A stretch of DNA of 6,952 nt, from positions 1 through 6,952 of the forward strand of contig JAGVIF010000350.1 of the NCBI GenBank assembly GCA_020056205.1, in the 5' to 3' direction. The notes under the pieces were generated by a model, which saw only the letters and a program-made list of their open reading frames with translations, did not search any database and was not told the origin of the DNA. Below are positions 1 to 6,315 of the stretch, one piece after another. The stretch is from Lentisphaeria bacterium. Lineage in GTDB: Bacteria > Verrucomicrobiota > Lentisphaeria > Victivallales > GWF2-50-93. A program made the translations under genes and the position numbers. Every line of letters starts with the position of its first letter. Within the stretch, counting starts at the first letter, position 1.

Positions 1-666
1 AAGGCCGGAATGATCAGCGCCAGTAGCCGTGTCATAAAGACCTATTGATGCGAATACCGCGCAGTTGTCTACCGGATACCACTCGTTCGGATACGTCTGT
101 AGTAGCAGGACTGGAGACTTTTCAAGCCTTCTCGCCAGCGCTACCGTAATCCTGTCGTTGAGAGCGCTGAATTCAGAGTCTTTTTTCAAAAGTCTGTGGA
201 AGCTCAGCAGAAGATTGTAGTAGCCGAGAAAGGCGGCATGATCGGATTCGGTATCCAGCGATTCTATTGGATCATTGCCCCATGCCATAGTATCGAACGC
301 CCTCACATGTGGCTCAAGGATACTCCTGATGCATTCTTCCATGTATTGCGTGTATTCATCGGCCTTATCCGGTTTCAGTACCGCCATCTGACCGAATCCC
401 ATGCCCGACATCATATAGGAACCGAAGAGCCATTCTCCATTGAAGAGATCGGCGCCTGTCTTGAAATTCCCTCTGCCCAGACCTCCGGACAAGATATTCC
501 CGGTATGCCGCGCCATCCGCTCCTGTGTTCCTCCGTCGTTTTTGAATATCGCTCCGGCCTCTCGCGCGCACCAGTTATGAGGGATGAGATAAATCCCGCC
601 AAGAAACAGGCCTGATAAAAACGCCGGCCTCAAGAGCGATTTTGATGTTATTTTATTTTTGCGCAT
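1..666 (-). CDS. LinD-like (alpha/alpha)6-barrel secreted protein, 3' end beyond left edge
   Basis: 222 codons are visible and the frame is still open at the left edge, so the C-terminus is missing. The start ATG has a good Shine-Dalgarno, AGGTGA, 8 bases upstream; this site also contains the TGA stop of the preceding gene, so translation is probably coupled. Residues 1-34 are basic then hydrophobic (LLRPAFLSGLFLGGIYLI), followed by HNWCA, which fits an export signal. The mature part has helix-pair character. From memory it lines up with Castellaniella linalool dehydratase/isomerase: a GNDPIE block (130-135) matches GTDPIE, LGYYNLL (147-153) matches GHLNLM, and a NEWYPVDNC...YD..TGAD block (194-218) matches the segment holding the LinD catalytic cysteines. 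The LinD catalytic residues do not seem to be kept: His129 appears as Tyr, and the cysteine of DNC is shifted by two positions. It may therefore be a fold relative with another substrate. The fold assignment is moderate; the function is unknown. Confidence 0.7.
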   Translation of the reverse strand, partial: MRKNKITSKSLLRPAFLSGLFLGGIYLIPHNWCAREAGAIFKNDGGTQERMARHTGNILSGGLGRGNFKTGADLFNGEWLFGSYMMSGMGFGQMAVLKPDKADEYTQYMEECIRSILEPHVRAFDTMAWGNDPIESLDTESDHAAFLGYYNLLLSFHRLLKKDSEFSALNDRITVALARRLEKSPVLLLQTYPNEWYPVDNCAVFASIGLYDTATGADHSGL

Positions 667-673
667 CTCAAAA

Positions 674-1411
674 TCACCTCTTCGTGTTCTCCATGTTATC
701 CACGGTTTCTGAAAATAATTTTCCCCAATGGTACATGAAGAACATTTTCTCCTTTGGCAGGATCGTATCGGCTGTGCCAATCATCGGACGGAGAGCTGTC
801 ATCATCTGAAGGGACGTTATCAGGAATATCAATATCCAAAAGAGAGGATAAAACATGTTTTTGCATTTAAGCGAATATGCCGCCTTGAGAATGACCCGCA
901 TCCCAAAAAGTGTGCTTATCAGCCAGAACACAAGATGAAAAAAACCGATAAAAAAGACTGCGCTCGTTGACTGCGAGAAGACCCAGGCTATCGGGGCAAA
1001 CCCCACAATCAAAATCGAAAACACGGAGATTGATGAAAGCAGGACAAGCAATGCCTTTCCGGGTTTGATATCTAATCCGGCAAGACAAATGAAAATATAA
1101 AAACTTGGGTAGCAGAACAGTACCGCCAATATCAGCCCGATTATGATTTTAACAGGCGACATGTACCATTGAATGCCTCCGGAAAAACTTCCTACTATAA
1201 CTCCGTATGCCAACAGACATACTACGTTTATCAGAAGGACATTGACTAAAACCCCGAAGATTGGCACCCGTTCAAAACCAGCTACGACTTTAAGCGGATC
1301 CTTTAGGAGATTTTCAGTGAGCCAGGAAATTTTGTTCGCATCTCCGAAATCGGGTTTTATTGCGTTTTCACCATTCTCCGCCGCGTTCAAATTGTTCTTT
1401 TCATCGTTCAT
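674..1411 (-). CDS. 5-TM membrane protein, paralogue of the adjacent gene
   Basis: 245 residues. I chose the ATG at 1411 because GGAGGT lies 5 bases upstream of it. An in-frame ATG at 1423 would add MEVV but would place this ribosome site inside the coding sequence. The N-terminal 30 residues are polar and Asn/Glu-rich. Five hydrophobic segments follow, at about 52-76, 86-112, 119-145, 150-175 and 187-211. The last ends in an LRPMIG motif (207-212) and is followed by a short amphipathic tail containing MYHWGKLFSETVDNM. Topology and TM number resemble Yip1-type bacterial membrane proteins, but I cannot confirm membership. The next upstream gene shares the same plan: a YG.xVG motif after TM1, a FAPxxxxxW motif at the end of TM3, and RPxIG after the last TM. 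No catalytic motif is visible. It sits between its paralogue and the LinD-like gene, whose ribosome site overlaps its stop, so a membrane partner role is a guess. Confidence 0.85.
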   Translation of the reverse strand: MNDEKNNLNAAENGENAIKPDFGDANKISWLTENLLKDPLKVVAGFERVPIFGVLVNVLLINVVCLLAYGVIVGSFSGGIQWYMSPVKIIIGLILAVLFCYPSFYIFICLAGLDIKPGKALLVLLSSISVFSILIVGFAPIAWVFSQSTSAVFFIGFFHLVFWLISTLFGMRVILKAAYSLKCKNMFYPLFWILIFLITSLQMMTALRPMIGTADTILPKEKMFFMYHWGKLFSETVDNMENTKR

Positions 1412-1413
1412 AA

Positions 1414-1421
1414 CTACCTCC
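1414..1421 (-). promoter_or_regulatory. Strong Shine-Dalgarno deciding the start at 1411
   Basis: On the minus strand the sequence is ATGGAGGTAGTTATG. GGAGGT is placed 5 bases before the second ATG. This favours the start at 1411 over the in-frame ATG at 1423, which overlaps the site and has no ribosome site of its own. Confidence 0.7.
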
Positions 1422-1434
1422 ATATTTGTTAATA

Positions 1435-2121
1435 TTAAAACATTAAATTTTTAGCCGAGTGAAATACTGCCTCAAAGAAGTTGCCGTCAAGGGCGTTTTC
1501 CCTCAAAAATTCGACAGCGCCCTTGGGCCCGCCGATAAAAGGACGCATAATCCATGAAAGCTGGGAGCCAAAGAGCAGATTCACGGCAAGCCATGCGAAA
1601 ATTATTCGTTTAGATTCTTCCCGCGATTCCGTGAGATGCAAAATCAGACCGTAAAGGCGCAGATTCGAGACCACGCCGGCAAAAGCTATTGAAAATACAT
1701 TGAACAATAAAATCCCTTGGTGCGATATTGTCGAATTAGGATCTGATACAGACGGGCTGTTCCATATCAGGCAAATCATGAGCGGCGCGAAGGACGCGAG
1801 AATCAGCGATGCAATCGTAAATGACATTAGAACGGCGATGAAAGATTCCTTGAATGTCAGCCTCGCCCCCAGTATCTTTGCGAACATACTGTTAATCAAG
1901 GCATTGCCAACAATAACCATGACGATAAGGAGAGGGAATTTTATTGCCACATACAAGCTCTGGAGCGGCGACCTCCATATTCCAACACTCATGCCATATG
2001 CCGAACTGCATAAGACAACTATTACAAAACACGAATACAAACAGTCATTCCCCCTGCCTTTTATAAGCCCCGCAAGTTCCTCAGGAACTCCTCCGCATAA
2101 TTTTCGGACGGGAAAATTCAT
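1435..2121 (-). CDS. 5-TM membrane protein with C-terminal SQLSW/RPFIG signature
   Basis: 228 residues. The start ATG lies one base after the stop of the radical SAM gene, so translation is probably coupled. AGAGGT, inside the end of that gene, is 11-12 bases upstream, a slightly long spacing. Hydrophobic segments are at about 29-47, 57-76, 92-119, 136-160 and 172-190. The signature SQLSWIMRPFIGGP (186-199) is followed by a polar tail with GNFFEAVFHSAKNLM. I recall a family of uncharacterised bacterial membrane proteins ending in a very similar SQLSW-x-RPFxGxP...NFYE block, some loosely labelled as actin-binding WH2 proteins, but no function is established. It is clearly related to the downstream gene by colinear motifs and equal TM layout, yet well diverged, so the duplication is old. 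No enzyme motif is seen. Confidence 0.85.
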   Translation of the reverse strand: MNFPVRKLCGGVPEELAGLIKGRGNDCLYSCFVIVVLCSSAYGMSVGIWRSPLQSLYVAIKFPLLIVMVIVGNALINSMFAKILGARLTFKESFIAVLMSFTIASLILASFAPLMICLIWNSPSVSDPNSTISHQGILLFNVFSIAFAGVVSNLRLYGLILHLTESREESKRIIFAWLAVNLLFGSQLSWIMRPFIGGPKGAVEFLRENALDGNFFEAVFHSAKNLMF

Positions 2122-2122
2122 A

Positions 2123-3526
2123 TTATGCTATGACCTCTTTTTCCATCGCCATACAATTGCCATTGTCCTCTTTCTTTTTCCTCCATTTCGGATATGATGT
2201 GCGGCGCGCGAATTCCGCGAGACGGCGAAGTCCGAATATTCTGCCCAAAATTGATGTCTGCCTGCCGAATTTTCTGTAGAGAAGATTGAACTGGAGATAG
2301 GGCATAATCTGATTGTTGGCAACCGGAAAGCGGCGCATGATATTGAGCCACGAGTAGAAATCTGAATACATTTTGACGTAGCCGGTCTCAAGTTCCTTCG
2401 GCGACATTTTGGCAGGTATGAAAACCGCATGCGCGGTATTGTAGCGGCGCAGGTCTCTATCAATAATCCTGCCTTCTGATTCGAGTCTTTTATGGAGCGC
2501 CGTCCCCGGATATGGGGTCAGGATATGAGCCGTCATTGTTGACACGCGGTTTTTAATCAGCCATTCAAGTGTTGACGGAAAAACGGATGGATCGTCATCA
2601 TCAAAACCAAACACAAGACTCGCATTCACGAGCATTCCTCTTTTGTGGATTTTCTCTATTGTCGCGTCGTATTTTTCGATTTTATTCTGGGTTTTATGAC
2701 ATTTCAGAAGATTGCTTTGGTTCACGCTTTCAAATCCGATAAAAAGGCTTTTGCACCCGGATTCCGACATCATATCGAGGATATCGTCGTATAATCCGAT
2801 ATTCGTAGAGACAGCGGTATGCCAGGTGATTCCAAGTTTTTTGAATTCAGGTAGAAGCAGTCGGACAAAATTCGGATTTCCGATGAAATTGTCGTCTATG
2901 AACATCACATGATCTGTTTTGAGTGAAGCAATCTCATCCAGTATTTGCCGTACGGATTTTGTCCTGTAGTTTGAATCAATATTTTCGGCGCTGTTGTAGC
3001 AGAAATCACATCGCCACGGACATCCTCTGCCTATTGTAAGTGTATTCGTGAACAGATATTTGCTGTGTTTGAGCATATTCCATTTTGGAATCGGAATTTT
3101 CTCGGTTCCAATCCCCGATATATTCTTGTAGATGCGTTTTAAATTTCCGCGTTCCGCGTCTCTGAGAAGCTGCGGCCAGATTTCCTCGGCATCACCGATC
3201 ACGACTGAATCAGCATGTTTAACGCAGTCGTCCGGACACGCCGTCGCATGTATGCCTCCCATAACCACCCTGACACCCTTGGCGCGGTACTTATCCGCGA
3301 TCTCGAATGCCCCGACAGCCGTGTCCACTTTCACGGTTATTCCGACAATATCAGGGCTGTCGCCGAGATTGATTTTTTCAATATTTTCGTCTTCGAGCGT
3401 AACCTTGTGGCTCGCCGGGGTAAGGCTTCCGAGGACTAAGAGCGCCAGAGGAGGCGCCATCCTGCTTTTCCAGATTGAATCCATCGGCCTCGCAGTCGTC
3501 ATCGGCGATATCAGTTTTATCCACAT
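2123..3526 (-). CDS. B12-binding-domain radical SAM protein
   Basis: 467 residues, a normal length for this architecture. The start ATG has a GGGAG ribosome site about 7 bases upstream. Residues 1-135 form a B12-binding-type Rossmann domain: a hydrophobic strand DIVGITV (59-65), then KGVRVVMGGIHAT (83-95) and GDAEEIWPQLL (111-121), typical of the BchE/HpnP-like superfamily. The DxHxxG cobalamin-ligand loop is not visible. The radical SAM core follows, with Cys169, Cys173 and Cys176 in GCPWRCDFCY, the CxxxCxxC site that binds the [4Fe-4S] cluster and SAM. Other core features are MFIDDNF (208-214), IGFES (263-267), LVFGFDDDD (304-312) and TPYPGT (337-342). The C-terminal 100 residues match the usual extension of these proteins. 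Known relatives methylate unactivated carbons or cyclise tetrapyrroles and hopanoids; the substrate here cannot be read from sequence. In context a membrane lipid or isoprenoid is plausible. Confidence 0.95.
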   Translation of the reverse strand: MWIKLISPMTTARPMDSIWKSRMAPPLALLVLGSLTPASHKVTLEDENIEKINLGDSPDIVGITVKVDTAVGAFEIADKYRAKGVRVVMGGIHATACPDDCVKHADSVVIGDAEEIWPQLLRDAERGNLKRIYKNISGIGTEKIPIPKWNMLKHSKYLFTNTLTIGRGCPWRCDFCYNSAENIDSNYRTKSVRQILDEIASLKTDHVMFIDDNFIGNPNFVRLLLPEFKKLGITWHTAVSTNIGLYDDILDMMSESGCKSLFIGFESVNQSNLLKCHKTQNKIEKYDATIEKIHKRGMLVNASLVFGFDDDDPSVFPSTLEWLIKNRVSTMTAHILTPYPGTALHKRLESEGRIIDRDLRRYNTAHAVFIPAKMSPKELETGYVKMYSDFYSWLNIMRRFPVANNQIMPYLQFNLLYRKFGRQTSILGRIFGLRRLAEFARRTSYPKWRKKKEDNGNCMAMEKEVIA

Positions 3527-3545
3527 ATTGGTCTCCCTTGTTCGA

Positions 3546-4721
3546 TCATTCTGGAATTAAATCGCTCAGAAGACGGCCTTTGTGATTGACGGAGTCTGGA
3601 TAGTCCTTTCGTATTTCTTCAAAGAGTGCGGAGGCTTCATCTTTTTTGCCAATCTGTTGGTAGTAATTTGCCAGATAGAATCGAGCATAGGCGCCAACCT
3701 GCACTCCATCCCCGTAAAAACAATCGCTGAAATCACTAATCGCCCGCTTCAGATAATTCTCGCGTTCTTCTCCTGAATGCATTTGCCCCATATAGAGAAG
3801 AGCGCAACCTGTCCGGGCGGCTTTCGGATATTTTTCAATCAGTTCCGTCAATGCCTCTTTCGCTTCAGGACTGTTCCATTTCTTGTTCGCAACCTGATAG
3901 AGAGCCTCAATCTTTCTCAAATCATCTCTGCTGTAAACGGCTCGATCTTGCTCAAACCGCTTCCTTACCCGCTCTTGCAGGGCGGTTGAAGCATTGTCTT
4001 TAGTTTTAGACCCGGCATTCTTGGGGGGCGCAAGCTGTTCCAATTTAGCAAAAGGTTTCAGCAGTTGATCGTCGATCTGCTTGTTTCCCTGCGCCTGCCA
4101 CCATTTTGCCCAGGCCTGCTTGTCTTGCTTGAAGTCCTGGCCGGTTTTCCTCGACAAAGCCGCGCGAGCCCAATTATGGGTGTTCTCATTGCCATGATCA
4201 ACAAGACTGACAAGCAACGGCACCGCCTCGTCAGATTCCTGACGAGCCAACGCGGCCACTGCCATCCATTTAGGACGGCAGTCGTAATTAACATTATCCT
4301 TTTGATAACCAGCCACTTTCATGAGGCCGGGCAAAAGGCGCTTGTCTTTTAGCGCGCCAGCCTCTGCCAGCCCCGCACAAAGGTGGCGGCCATACTCACT
4401 CTCTTCTAATAAAATCGCCAAGTATTTAATTCTTTCTTCTCGAACATTGGCGGGTAAAGCAACAAATGCATCTTCATTGAGCCACATTCCACCCTGACCA
4501 AACGTTTTTGCTGTCAAAAGGACAAACTCCCTGATTTCGGGATGTGCCTTGACATAATGTTTTTCGACTTCTACCTCCGCTTCCTTCATGTCAACCGATG
4601 CGGGCGATCTTGAGGCTTGGACGGATTCCTTCGCCGGAACCGTTGAACAACTTGCTGTGCTGATGCCTATGCCGAGAGACACCGCCAAAACAACGACAAT
4701 GTGAGACGTAATCATCTTCAT
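3546..4721 (-). CDS. Probable independent HEAT/TPR lipoprotein starting inside the longer frame
   Basis: 391 residues if started at the ATG at 4721, which is preceded by AAGGAG with a 9-base spacing. The product begins MKMITSHIVVVLAVSLGIGI and continues to STASC. This is an n-region, hydrophobic core and lipobox-like TASC with Cys25 as the acylation site; position -3 is Thr rather than Leu, so the lipobox is imperfect. Residues about 90-200 are helical-repeat sequence of HEAT type, including RPKWMAVAALAR and NWARAALSRKTGQDF, followed by a Trp-rich AWAKWWQAQG (203-212). After a Pro/Lys/Ala linker, residues about 250-390 are TPR-like (ALTELIEKYPKAARTGCALL, then ARFYLANYYQQIGKKDEASALFEEI and KDYPDS), similar to periplasmic YbgF-type repeats. 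It is probably a membrane-anchored scaffold or protein-binding factor. I find it more likely that the cell makes this form than only the 641-aa chain, because a signal peptide at residue 251 of a larger protein would be out of place. Confidence 0.6.
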   Translation of the reverse strand: MKMITSHIVVVLAVSLGIGISTASCSTVPAKESVQASRSPASVDMKEAEVEVEKHYVKAHPEIREFVLLTAKTFGQGGMWLNEDAFVALPANVREERIKYLAILLEESEYGRHLCAGLAEAGALKDKRLLPGLMKVAGYQKDNVNYDCRPKWMAVAALARQESDEAVPLLVSLVDHGNENTHNWARAALSRKTGQDFKQDKQAWAKWWQAQGNKQIDDQLLKPFAKLEQLAPPKNAGSKTKDNASTALQERVRKRFEQDRAVYSRDDLRKIEALYQVANKKWNSPEAKEALTELIEKYPKAARTGCALLYMGQMHSGEERENYLKRAISDFSDCFYGDGVQVGAYARFYLANYYQQIGKKDEASALFEEIRKDYPDSVNHKGRLLSDLIPE

Positions 4722-5471
4722 CTTTCTTTTCTCCTTTTTGCGTAATAATTTAGTTTTTAAAAGCGGATAGAATATGTTGCCCTGTTTTTCAAATTGATCG
4801 CCGTATGCCGGCTTTTTTTGCGTGTTTGCGAGAAGTTCCATGATCATTTTTTGCTTCGATTCGATGATTTCCGTCTGTTCATCTTTAATCCCGATATCCG
4901 CCAAAAGCCATGTTTTATAATCCCGACAATCACCTTTCCCAAACGGGAACAGCCATCCCTGAATGCCTGATGCCAGCATACCCACGGCAAAAGGTCTCAG
5001 TGAATAGCGGCAGAGCGCAAAAAGACCGGACGAGAATCTTCCCTCATCAATGGCTGGCGTAAACACGTCAAACAGAATGTCCCTGGCTGAAGTCATTATG
5101 TAAAAAGCGGCGCCCATTTTCAAAGCCATAATCCCGATTTCTCCGACTGCGCATCGTCGGCAAGGAGGGGGGATTTTTGACATTTCGGAAGGACGCAGAC
5201 GCTCCAAGTAAAGGCAGTCGTGGTTTGCCCTGCCTGATGGACATAACGGATTTATCGGCTTCAGGCAGAACCCGACACCAACAATTGATTTTGTGTCATT
5301 GAGACTTCGGGGATGCGTCTTGTGGAATATTGCGGTCATATCGCCGGATAAATCGAGAGAACTTGCATCAAGAACAGCCCTTGTCGTTTTCACGGGATGC
5401 GGCGCGGCTATCCGTCCGATGAATTGCCATCCATATTTTCTGAAAAGACTATGTAAACAAAATTTCCACAT
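3546..5471 (-). CDS. Cys-rich domain protein read in frame into a HEAT/TPR lipoprotein (641-aa frame)
   Basis: One uninterrupted frame of 641 codons that looks like two proteins. Residues 1-250 hold a cysteine-rich domain: Cys69, Cys77 and Cys86, then a PPPCRRCAVGEIG motif (Cys104, Cys107), then Cys154 and Cys182. The C-x2-C-x-VGEI segment followed by a hydrophobic MGAAFYIMTSARDI recalls DUF116-type metal-binding proteins, but this is a weak resemblance. The half ends in a Lys/Arg-rich linker (239-250). Residues 251-641 form a separate lipoprotein-like module with its own signal peptide, described in the nested entry. The start ATG at 5471 has only a weak AAGG upstream; the next Met is codon 45, but the intervening codons read well. 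It starts 24 bp after the kinase gene and ends 19 bp before the radical SAM gene. Either the natural stop of the first gene was lost, or two products are made from one frame. Confidence 0.7.
   Translation of the reverse strand: MWKFCLHSLFRKYGWQFIGRIAAPHPVKTTRAVLDASSLDLSGDMTAIFHKTHPRSLNDTKSIVGVGFCLKPINPLCPSGRANHDCLYLERLRPSEMSKIPPPCRRCAVGEIGIMALKMGAAFYIMTSARDILFDVFTPAIDEGRFSSGLFALCRYSLRPFAVGMLASGIQGWLFPFGKGDCRDYKTWLLADIGIKDEQTEIIESKQKMIMELLANTQKKPAYGDQFEKQGNIFYPLLKTKLLRKKEKRKMKMITSHIVVVLAVSLGIGISTASCSTVPAKESVQASRSPASVDMKEAEVEVEKHYVKAHPEIREFVLLTAKTFGQGGMWLNEDAFVALPANVREERIKYLAILLEESEYGRHLCAGLAEAGALKDKRLLPGLMKVAGYQKDNVNYDCRPKWMAVAALARQESDEAVPLLVSLVDHGNENTHNWARAALSRKTGQDFKQDKQAWAKWWQAQGNKQIDDQLLKPFAKLEQLAPPKNAGSKTKDNASTALQERVRKRFEQDRAVYSRDDLRKIEALYQVANKKWNSPEAKEALTELIEKYPKAARTGCALLYMGQMHSGEERENYLKRAISDFSDCFYGDGVQVGAYARFYLANYYQQIGKKDEASALFEEIRKDYPDSVNHKGRLLSDLIPE
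4731..4736 (-). promoter_or_regulatory. Internal Shine-Dalgarno AAGGAG before the lipoprotein start
   Basis: AAGGAG lies 9 bases before the in-frame ATG at 4721. It sits in a Lys-rich stretch (KKEKRK), so some purine richness is expected from codons. Together with the signal peptide that follows at once, it supports initiation here. Confidence 0.6.
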
Positions 5472-5495
5472 ATTATATCAGCCTTAATTTATACT

Positions 5496-6233
5496 CTATA
5501 AGAATATGGTTCCAAGCATGGCCGGAACTATCTGCATCGTGGCGTTGTCCCATCCGTGTGGTGAGATAGCCTCGACCAAAGTTGAAATCAGGGCTATCAA
5601 AATAACGATAAGCAAAGAGTTCCACGACAATTCAAACTGAGGCGCAAGTATCAGATAAACAATCAAAGCCGCTGCCGACGCGATCAGAACGGCGCTGGAA
5701 CCTTCTATGCTGCGGATCGCGCTCACACCGCGTACGGCGGGCGCTCTGTACTGATGTTTGCCAAAGCGCGTCCCCACAGGTTCGGCGATTGCGTCACCAA
5801 ATCCGGTCACAAGATAGCCAAACACAACGGCGCCGGGAAAAAAGATATTGTTAATCACTCCCCCGATCAGCGTCGCGAAGTAGGGCACAATAATATAATG
5901 TGTGCGTTTAGGTTCATCCTTCTCTCGGGCCATTGCCTCATACATGAAATATCCCGACCCCCTGAAAAGCGCATATGCTATCACCAAAGTTGTCATCCCC
6001 CCAAACAGGCATACGCCGGGAGTCCCCCATAGCCAGTGGATTAGCGCTACGGAACCAAAGATGAGGAAATGAAAAATCTTCCGCGTGTATCCGGTCCTCC
6101 AATTCAGGCGCGTTTTCAGGAATCCGGCAAAGATTAGACAAGCCGCTGACCACAGTAGCGCCGCCGATCCCCCCAACGCCAAAGCCTTCCAACTCGGAAT
6201 ATTGGCAACAAAAAAATCCATAATATTTTTCAT
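5496..6233 (-). CDS. Phytol/dolichol kinase-like CTP-dependent membrane kinase
   Basis: 245 residues from the ATG at 6233, very hydrophobic with about 7 membrane segments. Family motifs of the CTP transferase group (SEC59, VTE5, FarK and bacterial homologues) are present: RKIFHFLIFGSVAL (51-64), GFGDAIAEPVGTRFGKH (144-160), the RSIEGSSAVLIAS block (174-186), and TLVEAISPHGWDNATMQIVPA (218-238). Proteins of this family phosphorylate long-chain isoprenoid alcohols at the cytoplasmic membrane using CTP (phytol, farnesol, geranylgeraniol or dolichol); the alcohol used here cannot be told. No ribosome site is strong. ATGs at 6269, 6233 and 6221 and a GTG at 6320 are all in frame. I prefer 6233 because it precedes the first membrane segment directly; the region further upstream is translated repeat DNA. 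It appears to be the first gene of the operon, 24 bp before the next frame. Confidence 0.88.
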   Translation of the reverse strand: MKNIMDFFVANIPSWKALALGGSAALLWSAACLIFAGFLKTRLNWRTGYTRKIFHFLIFGSVALIHWLWGTPGVCLFGGMTTLVIAYALFRGSGYFMYEAMAREKDEPKRTHYIIVPYFATLIGGVINNIFFPGAVVFGYLVTGFGDAIAEPVGTRFGKHQYRAPAVRGVSAIRSIEGSSAVLIASAAALIVYLILAPQFELSWNSLLIVILIALISTLVEAISPHGWDNATMQIVPAMLGTIFL

Positions 6234-6275
6234 TTTTAATTCAATTATCGAATAGGTCGGATCGGACATATTTTT

Positions 6276-6288
6276 TCCGAACTTCGGA
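6276..6288. promoter_or_regulatory. Perfect inverted repeat TCCGAA-C-TTCGGA upstream of the kinase gene
   Basis: Two 6-base arms separated by one base lie 43 bp before the preferred start at 6233, and 7 bp before the alternative ATG at 6269. It could be an operator half-site pair. It also touches the TTCGAC repeat block and may simply belong to it. I found no good -35/-10 pair nearby on the minus strand. Confidence 0.25.
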
Positions 6289-6315
6289 TTCGACTCCTTC
6301 GACGGGTTCGACAAG
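6289..6315. repeat. TTCGACNNN 9-bp repeat, three units, with GTTCGACAAGCTCACCG element
   Basis: TTCGAC occurs at 6289, 6298 and 6307, exactly 9 bp apart, and the last copy continues into GTTCGACAAGCTCACCG. As I recall, this type of element (TTCGACAAGCTCA) is dispersed in many environmental bacterial genomes. Read on the minus strand it gives in-frame peptide text and a GTG codon, which falsely extends the kinase gene. Confidence 0.6.

Noticed and set aside
196..615. Plus-strand open frame of 139 codons
   Set aside because: It lies antisense to the LinD-like gene, which has a clear ribosome site, export signal and family-like motifs. The plus-strand product has no recognisable features.
1412..1423. 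Upstream in-frame ATG at 1423 for the 5-TM gene
   Set aside because: The GGAGG ribosome site overlaps this codon and serves the ATG at 1411.
3132..3560. Plus-strand frame of 142 codons
   Set aside because: Antisense shadow of the B12 domain of the radical SAM gene.
6234..6275. Sigma-70 promoter for the operon (GATAAT near 6250)
   Set aside because: No acceptable -35 hexamer at 16-18 bp. AT-rich sequence alone is not enough.
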